A stretch of DNA of 38,744 nt from JAAYGT01 sp050252075 (GCA_050252075.1 JBFWLP010000021.1:1-38744); one strand, 5' to 3'; shown: positions 16,394 to 23,949, counted from the stretch's first letter. Notes: generated by a model not told the origin, from the sequence alone. Numbers and translations: made by a program.

Positions 16394-16876
16394 ATGAGCG
16401 TTCGGTTCGAGTCCAAAATACTCACACGCGACGCGTGTGAGTGTTTGATCCGTAGCGGGGGGCTGCCCAGGCCGCTGGTATTCACCAACGGCGTGTTCGA
16501 TATACTGCATCGCGGCCATGTCAGTTATCTCGACGAGGCCGCCCAGCTTGGCGCAAGCCTGGTGGTGGCGCTGAACACCGATGAATCGGTGCGCCGTCTG
16601 GGCAAAGGTGCCGATCGTCCGGTGAACACGTTGCCCGACCGGTTGGCGCTGATAGCCGCCCTGGCTTGTGTCGACGTGGTCACCAGCTTTGATGAAGACA
16701 CGCCACAGGCGCTGATTCAGGCCCTGCGTCCAGACATTATCGTGAAGGGTGGCGACTACGTTATGGATACGCTGCCCGAAACTGCCGCCGTGCGGCAGTG
16801 GGGCGGAAAGGCTGTTGCCATTCCGTTTCGCTACGAGCGCTCGACCACGTCGCTGCTGCAACGCATTCGTTCGTAA
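16394..16876 (+). CDS. rfaE2: D-glycero-beta-D-manno-heptose 1-phosphate adenylyltransferase
   Basis: This cytidylyltransferase-fold enzyme adenylates heptose-1-phosphate to ADP-D-glycero-D-manno-heptose in LPS inner-core synthesis. It has 160 residues and corresponds to the C-terminal half of bifunctional E. coli HldE; the kinase half is not adjacent, as is usual for split RfaE1/RfaE2 systems. The nucleotide-binding motif is TNGVFDILHRGH, with HRGH at 39–42. RPDIIVKGGDY and the ERSTTSLLQRI end are typical. The gene starts 10 bases after the diiron-protein gene and converges on the tolC-type gene. No other LPS gene is in the window. Confidence 0.94.
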   Translation: MSVRFESKILTRDACECLIRSGGLPRPLVFTNGVFDILHRGHVSYLDEAAQLGASLVVALNTDESVRRLGKGADRPVNTLPDRLALIAALACVDVVTSFDEDTPQALIQALRPDIIVKGGDYVMDTLPETAAVRQWGGKAVAIPFRYERSTTSLLQRIRS

Positions 16877-16889
16877 CTTACGAATTTTT
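16870..16889 (+). terminator. short hairpin plus T5 at the rfaE2 end
   Basis: TTCGTAA–C–TTACGAA is a perfect inverted repeat that contains the rfaE2 stop codon and is followed directly by five T residues. Realistically a 5-bp stem with a 5-nt loop forms. It has the form of an intrinsic terminator but the stem is weak. Confidence 0.4.
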
Positions 16890-16936
16890 GCCTGGGTCGG
16901 CCCCCCGGCCGCTGGTCGTTGATTGCGGCAGTACGC

Positions 16937-18274
16937 TTATTGCAGCAGGGTATTGACCGCCTGGATGTCGTCTTCGCCCAGGGTGCCGACGGCGGCTTTC
17001 AGCCGCAGGCTGTTCATCAGTGTTTGATAACGGGCTTGCGCCAGGTCACGCTGGGTTTCATACAGCTGGCGTTGGGCGTCCAGCACATCAATGTTTACTC
17101 TGACCCCGATTTCGTAGCCGGTCTGGTTGGCCTGTACGGAATTCAGGCTGGATTTTTCGGCGGCTTCCAGGGCCTTGATGCGGGCCAGGCCCGAGGTGAC
17201 GCCTGAGTAATACCGCTGGGCGTCCTGAATGGCCACGCGCCGGGCGTTTTCAAGCTCGTAGCGGGCCTGTTGCAGCCGGGAGGTTTCTTCGCGGATAACC
17301 GAGGAAATTTCGCCGCCGGTGAAGATGGGAATGGAAAGGCGCAGCCCGACCGCGCTGTCAAGGGCGCGAGGCCCGCCGTTGGGGTAGTTGATGCCGATGT
17401 CCGATGCGCTGCCCGTTTGCGCCTCCAGGTTCACGGTTGGGTAGTTGCGGCTTTTTGCCATTTCAATGCGGGTTTGCGCAATCTGGGCCTGCAACTGGGC
17501 CTGCAGTACGTCCAGGTTGGCCTGGCCGGCGCGTGTCGTCCAGCTGTCGAGCCGGCTTGGTTGCGGCGCAGGGAGCGAGGTGCCGGACTTCAGCGAGGCG
17601 AGTTCCGCCGGCCGTTCGCTGATAATGCGTGACAAGGCGTCGAATGACACTTGCAGGGCATTTTCCAGTGCCAGCTCGTTGGCCTTGAGCAGATCGAGCC
17701 GTGATTCCGCCTCGTAGGTATCGGCAATGGTGGTGCTGCCCAGTTCGAACCCGCGTCTTGCCGCCCGCAACTGGTATTCCACGGCGTCTTTTTCGGCCCG
17801 CAGGGCGCGCAGCATGTCTTGTGTGGCCAGCACCTGGAAATACGCCTCGGAGAGGCGAAGAATAAGGTCCTGGTAAGACTGGGTTACCGACACGCCGGCA
17901 GACTCGGCAATGAATTCGGCCCGTTCCAGGTTCTTCCAGCGCTCCAGATTGAACAGGGGCTGTTCCAGCGTCAATGCCCAGAGCGCCACGTTGTTGTTCG
18001 AGCTATTGCTCAGCGTGCTGGCCCGGCGGGTGTCTTCGGTTTGTGCCAGCGCGTTGGCGGTCACCTGGGGAAGCAGGCCCGCCCTGGCTTGAGGAATGAC
18101 TTCCTGATCGGCCCGTTGAGCCGCCTGACGGGCCGCGTAGATAGGGTCGCGCTGCAATGCTTTTTGCCAGGCCTGCCACAGATCGAGTGAGCCCCCGACC
18201 TGAGCAAACGCCGGCGCACCGTATGCGGCCAGCGCCAGCGCAAGCAAACCGAACAGGTGCTTGCGCCCGGGCAT
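16937..18274 (-). CDS. tolC: TolC-family outer-membrane channel protein
   Basis: This outer-membrane factor forms the exit duct for type I secretion and RND/MFS efflux. The 445-residue precursor has a signal peptide (residues 1–~24, cleavage after AFA). LDLWQAWQKALQRDP opens the mature protein, and the internal repeat structure of TolC is visible as two similar halves: LSEAYFQVLATQDMLRALRAE, and later RRVAIQDAQRYYSGVTSGLARI (long blocks cited in part). GYEIGVRVNIDVLDAQRQLYETQRDLAQARY (two adjoining blocks) is the conserved C-terminal signature region. The start ATG overlaps the upstream stop by one base (TGATG), implying translational coupling. It may serve the MdtAB-type pump at the end of the window, but nothing links them directly. 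Confidence 0.93.
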   Translation of the reverse strand: MPGRKHLFGLLALALAAYGAPAFAQVGGSLDLWQAWQKALQRDPIYAARQAAQRADQEVIPQARAGLLPQVTANALAQTEDTRRASTLSNSSNNNVALWALTLEQPLFNLERWKNLERAEFIAESAGVSVTQSYQDLILRLSEAYFQVLATQDMLRALRAEKDAVEYQLRAARRGFELGSTTIADTYEAESRLDLLKANELALENALQVSFDALSRIISERPAELASLKSGTSLPAPQPSRLDSWTTRAGQANLDVLQAQLQAQIAQTRIEMAKSRNYPTVNLEAQTGSASDIGINYPNGGPRALDSAVGLRLSIPIFTGGEISSVIREETSRLQQARYELENARRVAIQDAQRYYSGVTSGLARIKALEAAEKSSLNSVQANQTGYEIGVRVNIDVLDAQRQLYETQRDLAQARYQTLMNSLRLKAAVGTLGEDDIQAVNTLLQ

Positions 18275-18954
18275 CAGAACTTGAACTGGGTAACAGAGAC
18301 GCCGCGCAACGGCTTGATGAGCGTGTCGAACAGCCCCACGGTTTCGAAACTGGCGGCATTGATGCGCGTGATGCGGTAGGCGGTCATGATGGGATTCTGG
18401 CCAACCACAGCCACCAGACGGCCGCCGACACGCAGCTGGTACTTCAGCGCATCGGGAACCACCGGCACCGATCCGGTGAGCAGTATGGCATCGTATTCGG
18501 TGGTGCCCCAGCCCGCGTGTGCATCGCCGGTTTCCACCCTGACATTGGCTACCTGGTTGCGCTGCAGGTTGGCCTGCGCGAAGGCGCTGAGCCGGGTATC
18601 GACCTCGACGGTGGTGACATGCTGGCAAAGCGCGGCCAGCAGGGCTGCCTGGTAACCGGAACCACTGCCGATTTCCAGAACCCCGTCGGTGGGTTCCAGT
18701 TGAAGTTCCTGTGCCAGCCGGGCTTCGAGCTTGGGGCTGAGCATGTTCTCGCGGGTGTCGACACCGTCGATGATCAGGGGCAATTCAATATCGGAAAATG
18801 CCAGGCCCTGCATGGGGGCTGGAACATAGCGCTCGCGGGGTACGTCGAACAGAGCCTGAAGCACACGGGTGTTAAGGACTTCCCATGGCCGGATCTGCTG
18901 TTCGACCATGTTGAAGCGAGCTTGTTCGATATCAGACAGCGCGGTGATGTTCAT
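18274..18954 (-). CDS. protein-L-isoaspartate O-methyltransferase-like protein
   Basis: The 226-residue protein has the PIMT fold: EQARFNMVEQQIRPWEVL at the N-terminus, RERYVP, and a SAM motif I LEIGSGSGYQAALLA. It would repair isoaspartyl residues if active. However, where canonical PIMT has the GQTIS active-site loop, this protein reads DGVDTRENMLSPKLEAR, without the catalytic serine at that place, so activity is doubtful. I chose ATG 18954 (MNITALSD); a GTG at 18966 would add four residues. It is the first gene of a two-gene unit, its stop overlapping the tolC start by one base. The recurrent pairing with a TolC-type gene could mean a role unrelated to protein repair. Confidence 0.85.
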   Translation of the reverse strand: MNITALSDIEQARFNMVEQQIRPWEVLNTRVLQALFDVPRERYVPAPMQGLAFSDIELPLIIDGVDTRENMLSPKLEARLAQELQLEPTDGVLEIGSGSGYQAALLAALCQHVTTVEVDTRLSAFAQANLQRNQVANVRVETGDAHAGWGTTEYDAILLTGSVPVVPDALKYQLRVGGRLVAVVGQNPIMTAYRITRINAASFETVGLFDTLIKPLRGVSVTQFKF

Positions 18955-19055
18955 GGTTTCAAACACAGTAAATAGGCGCCGGAACCCGGGCTGGGTGGCG
19001 CAACAACATAACAGACAAGGCGCCCGGAGAGGCAGTAACGGCGCCGATGATGGCT

Positions 19056-19061
19056 ACTATA
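19056..19061 (-). promoter_or_regulatory. possible -10 of the methyltransferase–tolC unit
   Basis: On the minus strand TATAGT (5 of 6 to consensus) lies at the very end of thiD, about 100 bases before the methyltransferase ATG. No -35 hexamer is recognisable at 16–18 bases. Confidence 0.3.
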
Positions 19062-19896
19062 GCGTATTTGCCGACGCTTGGGTGTATGGGTGGCAGGGGT
19101 GGGCGTGGTGTACCGGGCCATGCCCGCTGCCCACCGACAGCTCGCCGGATTGTGCGATGGCCTGGACCAGATACGCCTTGGCCCGCCGGGCGGCTTCGGG
19201 TACGCTTTTCACCTGAGGCAGCAGTGCCGCCAGCGCTGCCGACAAGGTGCAGCCCGTACCATGGGTGTTGCGGGTTTCAATGCGCCTGCCGGGCAGCTCG
19301 ATCAGGCGATCACCGTCGTGAAGTATATCAACGATGTCGTTGCCGGGCAGATGGCCGCCTTTCAGAAACACCCAGCGATTATCCTGGTCTCCCAGCAAGC
19401 GCCTGAGTTTTTCGGCGACGCGGCGCATCTCCTTCAGGGTTTCCACGGGCGATGCATCGAGCAGCACCCCGGCTTCGGGAAGGTTGGGGGTTAACAGCGT
19501 GGCCTGCGGAATGAGGCTTTCGCGCAGTTCGGCGACGGCGGCGCGCTCCAGCAAATGGTCGCCGCTTTTGGCCACCATGACGGGATCCAGCACAATGTGG
19601 GCGGGCTTCCAGTGGGACAGCCGATCCGCCACCTCGCGGGTGACTTGCTGCTGGCCCAGCATGCCGATTTTTACAGCGTCGATGCGTACGTCGCTGAACA
19701 GTGTGTCGATCTGCCGGCGAACGAAGTCGGCCGGTACGGGGCAAATGGCCGTGACTGCCTGGGTGTTTTGGGCGGTCAGGGCGGCAACGACGGCGGTGCC
19801 GTAGGCGCCCAGGGCCATCATGGTTTTGATGTCGGCCAGAATGCCGGCGCCGCCGGACGGGTCAACGCCGGCAATGGTAAGCGTGTTGGGGATCAT
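19057..19896 (-). CDS. thiD: hydroxymethylpyrimidine/phosphomethylpyrimidine kinase
   Basis: ThiD phosphorylates HMP and then HMP-phosphate to supply the pyrimidine half of thiamine. From ATG 19896 the protein has 279 residues and begins MIPNTLTIAGVDPSGGAGI, the typical N-terminus; an ATG at 19923 would add nine residues. The ribokinase-family substrate loop is SGGAGILADIKTMMALGAYG, KIGMLG follows, and the anion hole/ATP signature NTHGTGCTLSAALAALL lies in the C-terminal third. No other thi gene and no TPP riboswitch is visible nearby. It follows two small uncharacterised genes on the same strand, 66 bases after the nearer one. Confidence 0.95.
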   Translation of the reverse strand: MIPNTLTIAGVDPSGGAGILADIKTMMALGAYGTAVVAALTAQNTQAVTAICPVPADFVRRQIDTLFSDVRIDAVKIGMLGQQQVTREVADRLSHWKPAHIVLDPVMVAKSGDHLLERAAVAELRESLIPQATLLTPNLPEAGVLLDASPVETLKEMRRVAEKLRRLLGDQDNRWVFLKGGHLPGNDIVDILHDGDRLIELPGRRIETRNTHGTGCTLSAALAALLPQVKSVPEAARRAKAYLVQAIAQSGELSVGSGHGPVHHAHPCHPYTQASANTL

Positions 19897-19962
19897 GGGA
19901 TTCAGTCTGAAAACAGGCGGCATTCAGCCGGCCAACCTAAACCTGCCAAGCATAAAGCATTT

Positions 19963-20367
19963 TCAGGAAAACCACCGTAACAGGGCGGCGGCGGTCAGGG
20001 CCAACGGGCCGACGCCGGCCAGAATCAGCCAGGCTGTTCGGTGGCGCCGCCCGGGGGACGCCTTGGCTTTGCCCAGCAGCCATAACGAAACCGCCGTGCC
20101 CACCACGGCACATGCCACCTTGACCACCAGGGCGGCAACGGCGGTACCGTGAATGTCGGGCAAGGCGCCGTAGTAGTAAAGGCTGACCAACCCGAAGCCC
20201 GCACCGCTGGCAAACTGAACGAGCCAGCCCGTGAGCGTAATGCATGCCAGCCGGGCAACGTGGGCATTGGCCGCAAACAGGGCGCAAAGCGGCGCGGCCA
20301 CCACGGCAACGGCTCCGAAGTTATGCGCTATCTGGGTGAGCGCATAGGCATGGTTCTGGAAGTCCAT
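19963..20367 (-). CDS. uncharacterised four-helix inner-membrane protein
   Basis: I do not recognise this 134-residue protein. It has four likely membrane helices: ~17–34, ~40–65, ~75–100 and ~110–132. H15 precedes the first helix in the sequence QIAHNFGAVAVVAAP, and a short basic loop KASPGRRHR lies before the last helix. A histidine followed by small residues at the start of a helix is seen in some small haem- or metal-related membrane proteins, but that is only a resemblance. It begins 9 bases after the stop of the small secreted-protein gene, so the two are likely co-translated partners. thiD follows 66 bases later. Confidence 0.7.
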   Translation of the reverse strand: MDFQNHAYALTQIAHNFGAVAVVAAPLCALFAANAHVARLACITLTGWLVQFASGAGFGLVSLYYYGALPDIHGTAVAALVVKVACAVVGTAVSLWLLGKAKASPGRRHRTAWLILAGVGPLALTAAALLRWFS

Positions 20368-20376
20368 GACGCAGGG

Positions 20377-20727
20377 CTACCCCACCGTCACCTTCACGCA
20401 TTGTTCTACCCCGATGGGTACGTGGGCTTTGTTCACCACCTTGATACACAGATTGGCGGCGCCTTCAGGCAGTGTTTCAAACGTGTAGCTGCCATTCAGC
20501 TGGCGCAGGATGCCGACCTCTTTGTCGTTCACGTAAACGTGCACGTGATCACCGCGCGGACCGGGAGCGACCTGGTATTCCATGCGGGTTTGTTCCATGA
20601 TGTCGAGTTTGGCGCCGTTTTTCGGGGAAAGAATAGTCACCGAACCTTCGGCGGCGAGTGCGGGCCCGGCGGTCAGGCCCAGACCGAGCAGCCAGGCGGC
20701 TGCGATGACAGCAATGCGATATTTCAT
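20377..20727 (-). CDS. uncharacterised small periplasmic protein
   Basis: The 116-residue precursor has a clear signal peptide (residues 1–~25, cleavage after ALA). The mature ~90 residues look like one beta-sandwich (Ig-like) domain: SVTILSPKNGAKL, then GDHVHVYVNDKEVG, and two cysteines about 17 residues apart near the C-terminus (NLCIKVV and EQCVKV) that could form a disulfide. I cannot assign a function. ATG 20727 is fixed by a good ribosome-binding site (AGGAG, 7 bases upstream) and the signal peptide. It lies directly before the four-helix membrane-protein gene and 144 bases after the BtuF-like gene on the same strand. CopC-like sandwich proteins pair with membrane partners in a similar way, but copper ligands are not evident here. 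Confidence 0.75.
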   Translation of the reverse strand: MKYRIAVIAAAWLLGLGLTAGPALAAEGSVTILSPKNGAKLDIMEQTRMEYQVAPGPRGDHVHVYVNDKEVGILRQLNGSYTFETLPEGAANLCIKVVNKAHVPIGVEQCVKVTVG

Positions 20728-20756
20728 GACGAGCTCCTGGTGATGTGCCCGCAAGA

Positions 20757-20788
20757 CAGGAAAGCAGGAAAGCAAGATAGCAAGAAAA
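20757..20788. repeat. four tandem 8-base imperfect repeats
   Basis: CAGGAAAG, CAGGAAAG, CAAGATAG and CAAGAAAA occur head-to-tail, 30–61 bases upstream of the small periplasmic-protein ATG. Two copies are identical and two are degenerate. The array sits where promoter or leader elements would be. Confidence 0.6.
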
Positions 20789-20871
20789 GGCAACGACGGT
20801 TGGGTGTGTTGCTCGCAATCCAGAATAGGACGACGGGCCGGGTGGGTCAAGTTGCACTGCACCATCGGGCG

Positions 20872-21768
20872 TCAGCCGGCGGAGCGCGCCTGATCAATCT
20901 GTTCGCACAGGGTTTGCGTGGCCTGGAAAAGGCGCGGACCGGGGCGCACGAATGCGTCGGTGGACACGGCAATGACATGGCCCTTGCGCGCCGCGGCAAG
21001 GCCCAGCGACTTCCAGTAACGGCGGGCATCGTCCGCTTTCTGATCGTTGCCGGTACTGACGATGACGGCATCCGGTTGCCTGGCGAGCACGCTTTCCGGA
21101 TTGATCTGCGGGGCGACGCCGGGGGCGTCGGCAAAAATGTTCACTGCGCCACAATGGGCCAGCACATCGTTGGTCAAGGCATCGTCGGCCAGTGTGTACA
21201 AGGGGTTGGAGCCGATCTCAAGAAATACCCGAACCGGTGGCCGGTGGGCGTAGTGCTGCGCGATCGAGACTGCCTGTGCGCGTAAGGCCGCCGCCCGGGT
21301 ACGCGCCACGTGCGTGGTGCCGAAGTTGTCTCCCAGGGTGTCGACCGCGTTCGCAATGTCCTGCAGCGAGGACGGTGCGCTGTAGTGGATGCGCACGGAA
21401 AACGGTTCAAGCAGCGGGGTGACGGCCGTTACTGCGCCGCCCGCCTGCCAAGCCACCAGATCGGTGGGATGCAAGGCAATCAGGCGCTCGATATCCAGAT
21501 GCAAGCCGTCGCCCACCCTGGGCAGGGCGCGCGCCTGCGGCGGGTAGTCGCTGCTGTTGACGGTACCAACGATCAGGTCGCCCGCGCCGGCCTCGAACAG
21601 CAATTCGGTAATGTGCGGCGCCAATGTCACGATCCGGTAGACCGGTGTGTGGTGGGCGTTGGCAGGTGCCGGCGCCCTGTGGCCGGCCGGCGTTGCGACC
21701 GGCCACAGGGCCACCGCCAGGCCCAGAATGGCGACGAGGTACGATTGCTCAAGCCGTTGCAGGAACAC
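20872..21768 (-). CDS. btuF: cobalamin-type ABC transporter substrate-binding protein (BtuF-like)
   Basis: This is a class III periplasmic binding protein for vitamin B12 or a related corrinoid. From GTG 21768, 10 bases after the btuB stop, the protein has 298 residues with an N-terminal hydrophobic export segment (~10–28). The first lobe starts YRIVTLAPHITELLFEAGAGD, as in BtuF (RVITLSPANTEL type), followed by GTVNSSDYPPQARALPRVGD. The second lobe has PVRVFLEIGSNPLYTLADD and HVIAVSTDAFVRPGPRLFQA. The frame is open upstream but overlaps btuB, so the GTG is preferred; no strong ribosome-binding site decides it. BtuCD permease/ATPase genes do not follow. Siderophore-binding relatives look similar, but the position after a riboswitch-controlled btuB favours B12. 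Confidence 0.87.
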   Translation of the reverse strand: MFLQRLEQSYLVAILGLAVALWPVATPAGHRAPAPANAHHTPVYRIVTLAPHITELLFEAGAGDLIVGTVNSSDYPPQARALPRVGDGLHLDIERLIALHPTDLVAWQAGGAVTAVTPLLEPFSVRIHYSAPSSLQDIANAVDTLGDNFGTTHVARTRAAALRAQAVSIAQHYAHRPPVRVFLEIGSNPLYTLADDALTNDVLAHCGAVNIFADAPGVAPQINPESVLARQPDAVIVSTGNDQKADDARRYWKSLGLAAARKGHVIAVSTDAFVRPGPRLFQATQTLCEQIDQARSAG

Positions 21769-21778
21769 GCGCGCTTGC

Positions 21779-23656
21779 CTACATGCGTACCGACAGGTTG
21801 ATGAAGACCGTCGAGCCGGGCGGGTTATAGCCATACACGTTGGCGTAGTCTTTGTTGAAGACGTTGTCCCAGCGCACGGAAATGCCGACACGCCGGCTGA
21901 AGTCGTACGAGGCGCTCAGGTTGGTAACGCCGTAGCCTCCCATGACGAGTGTGTTGGCCGCATCGTCGTAGCGCTTGCCGGTGAACATGTATTCTGCGCC
22001 CAGCACCAGTGCGTCCAGCCGGTGCGTCGCGCTGACGCGGTAAATTTGCCGGGCCCGGCGCTGCAACTGGTTTCCGGTCATGCCGTCACGCGGCGACAGG
22101 TTGCGCGGATCCATGAAATCGGCGCCGGCCTTCAGGCGGGTATCGCCCCAGGTCTTTTCGGCGCTCAGGCTCAGGCCCCGGATGCGCGCCTTGTCGATGT
22201 TCTGTGCGGAACGCAGCCCCGTGGCCGGGTTGTACACGTAGCCGACGATCATGTCGTCGATGCGGTTCTGGAAAAGCACGGCTTGCAGCAGCGTGGTGTC
22301 GTCCGTGTAGCGCACACTGGCCTCTACGTTGCGTGAGCTTTCCGGCTTAAGGTCGGGGTTGCCCACGCTGCCGAAGTAATAGGGCGCGTAAAGGTCGGCA
22401 AAGGTGGGGGCCCGAAACCCGGTGTTTGCCGCCATGCCTACGGTCCAGTTGCCCGAGAGGTCGTAGTCATACGAAAGGCCGCCCGTTACTTTGCTGCCGT
22501 AGGCAGAGATCGTGTCGTTGCGCACGCTGGCCTGCAGATGGTGGGCGCCGACATTGCCGCGGTACACCAGGCCGGCGGAGTTGGTATTGCGCTCGTTCGC
22601 CGTGTACTGGGTGGACCCGGCCTTGGGGCGTTCTTCCAGCCGTTCCAGCAAGACCGACACGGAGTGGTCGGCACTGAGTGCAAACGTGTTTTGCCAGAGA
22701 TACGAGCGTTGCAGTTCCCCGAACAAATAGGAACTGCCGAAGCTGCGGCTGTCGGCGGATTCACTGGAAAAACCAAACCGCAGCACGCTTTCCCAGGTAC
22801 GGGTTACCTGGTTGGTGCTGGTCAGCGAATAGACTTCCTGGCGCGTAAGCCCATACGCTTCGGGCGACCATTCCCCGGCGTCAAAATCGCCGTTGATATA
22901 CCCGTTGTACATGGAAAAAGCCAGTTCCTGGCCCTGGGCCCACTGGTAGTCCACCGAGCCCGAAAGGGTGTGCTGGGAATAGCCGTCGCTGTCGGGGTAG
23001 TACTCATAGAACGTGTTCGACCGATTGGTGGCGTTGAAGCCGCCGCTATTGGCCATGCTGGCGGAAAAGGCGTAGTTCCACTTGCCGCTGGTGCCGGCAA
23101 TGCCTGTGCTGGATTTGAAGGTGCTGTGACTGCCCGCACCCACATTGCCCCAGGCACGCAGCGGCGTGTCTCCCGGCGTCGGCCGGGTGATGATGTTGAT
23201 GACCCCGCCAATGGCGTTTGATCCATACAGGCTGCTGGCTGCGCCGCGCACGATCTCTACCCGTTCGACGGTGGCCGGGTCAATGGCGTTCCAGTTGACA
23301 GCTCCGGAACTGCTGCTGTTCAGGCGTATGCCATTGAGCAATACCAGCGTTTGCTGCGGGTTGGTACCCCTAAGGAACACGCTGGTCTGGGTTTGCGGCC
23401 CGCCGCTGGCTGCCGTTTCGATGCCGCTCTGGCGGCCCAGCAAATCGGCCAGGCTGTCTTGCCCGGCCTGTTGAAGTTCGTGTCGCTCGATAACGCTGAC
23501 ATCGCCCGGCACGTCACGTTGTATCTGGGGGGTGCGCGTGGCGGTGACGACGATGGTGTCCAGGGTGGTGAGTGCCGGGGTGGTCTGGGCGCCGACGGTG
23601 AGCGGCAAGGCACACAGCGCGAGCGCGCCGGCATGCCGGGAGTAGCAGGAAGACAT
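21779..23656 (-). CDS. btuB: TonB-dependent vitamin B12 outer-membrane receptor (BtuB-like)
   Basis: This outer-membrane receptor imports cobalamins using TonB energy. The 625-residue precursor (E. coli BtuB, 614) has a signal peptide (1–~23, after VGA), a TonB box in DTIVVTATR (33–41), and a plug domain (~45–157) with SVFLRGTNPQQTLVLLNGIR and VERVEIVRGAASSLYGSNAIGGVINI (adjoining blocks). A beta barrel covers the rest. The protein ends NLSVRM rather than in the usual aromatic residue. Start ATG 23656 is preceded by AAGGA. A cobalamin riboswitch upstream on the same strand makes B12 the likely substrate. The BtuF-like gene follows 10 bases after the stop. Confidence 0.93.
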   Translation of the reverse strand: MSSCYSRHAGALALCALPLTVGAQTTPALTTLDTIVVTATRTPQIQRDVPGDVSVIERHELQQAGQDSLADLLGRQSGIETAASGGPQTQTSVFLRGTNPQQTLVLLNGIRLNSSSSGAVNWNAIDPATVERVEIVRGAASSLYGSNAIGGVINIITRPTPGDTPLRAWGNVGAGSHSTFKSSTGIAGTSGKWNYAFSASMANSGGFNATNRSNTFYEYYPDSDGYSQHTLSGSVDYQWAQGQELAFSMYNGYINGDFDAGEWSPEAYGLTRQEVYSLTSTNQVTRTWESVLRFGFSSESADSRSFGSSYLFGELQRSYLWQNTFALSADHSVSVLLERLEERPKAGSTQYTANERNTNSAGLVYRGNVGAHHLQASVRNDTISAYGSKVTGGLSYDYDLSGNWTVGMAANTGFRAPTFADLYAPYYFGSVGNPDLKPESSRNVEASVRYTDDTTLLQAVLFQNRIDDMIVGYVYNPATGLRSAQNIDKARIRGLSLSAEKTWGDTRLKAGADFMDPRNLSPRDGMTGNQLQRRARQIYRVSATHRLDALVLGAEYMFTGKRYDDAANTLVMGGYGVTNLSASYDFSRRVGISVRWDNVFNKDYANVYGYNPPGSTVFINLSVRM

Positions 23657-23695
23657 AAGGATCCTTGCGAAACGTGCGTCCCCGCACGTTTATGT
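23653..23695 (-). promoter_or_regulatory. leader hairpin that can sequester the btuB start codon
   Basis: In the transcript, ACATAA (23695–23690) can pair with TTATGT (23658–23653), which contains the btuB ATG. Between them AACGTGCG–GGGA–CGCACGTT (23690–23671) forms an 8-bp stem-loop; the outer and inner stems share one base. The Shine-Dalgarno AAGGA lies between inner hairpin and start codon, inside the self-complementary AAGGATCCTT. This fits a translation-initiation expression platform. Confidence 0.45.
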
Positions 23696-23719
23696 TGGGT
23701 AAGTCACGGCCATCGCTCA

Positions 23720-23746
23720 GGCGGCCGGCGAGGGTCGCCGACCGCC
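23720..23746 (-). promoter_or_regulatory. strong GC-rich hairpin between riboswitch and btuB
   Basis: A 12-bp stem (11 Watson-Crick pairs and one G·U) with a CCC loop lies downstream of the B12 box. No T run follows on the minus strand, so it is not a standard intrinsic terminator. It may be part of the expression platform or an alternative partner for upstream sequence. Confidence 0.4.
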
Positions 23747-23773
23747 CGTGGCCGCGGGCCAAGGGGTGAAAAA

Positions 23774-23931
23774 GGCCGGTGTCGGGCTTGCCTGCATGCG
23801 CAGGATTACCGTTGCGGGGGCAGCACAGTTTGGCGAGGCAGGGCCGTTGGCCCAGGCTGTTGCGGCTGTTTCCCGTTTAACGCGCGGGATGAAGGCCCTG
23901 TTTAGTAGAGTCTTCATCCCGGTTGCACCTT
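23774..23931 (-). ncRNA. cobalamin riboswitch
   Basis: Three hallmark elements appear in order on the minus strand: TTAAACGGGAA (23880–23870), GCTGCCCCCGCAACGGTAA (23824–23806), and a B12 box AGCCCGACACCGGCC (23788–23774, consensus about AGYCMGGARACCKGCC). A 9-bp helix GGGATGAAG/CTTCATCCC (23920–23912 with 23894–23886) fits a peripheral stem 5' of the core. GGTG near 23930 can pair with CACC in the box to close P1. The aptamer precedes btuB and should lower its expression when adenosylcobalamin is abundant. Five T residues follow the box directly (23773–23769). The outer limits are approximate. Confidence 0.92.
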
Positions 23932-23943
23932 GATCAGAGCGTG

Positions 23944-23949
23944 ATTGTA
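23944..23949 (-). promoter_or_regulatory. possible btuB promoter -10
   Basis: TACAAT on the minus strand (5 of 6 to consensus) sits 13–18 bases before the apparent 5' end of the riboswitch, the right place for a transcript beginning near 23935. No -35 hexamer is obvious. Confidence 0.4.

Noticed and set aside
16895..16915. GGCC-rich inverted repeat between rfaE2 and tolC as a terminator for tolC
   Set aside because: Only a 5-bp stem and no T run on the minus strand.
23769..23788. Intrinsic terminator formed by the B12 box and the following five T residues
   Set aside because: The sequence just before the T run is needed for the aptamer P1 and B12 box, and I could not draw a separate GC-rich hairpin ending at the T run.
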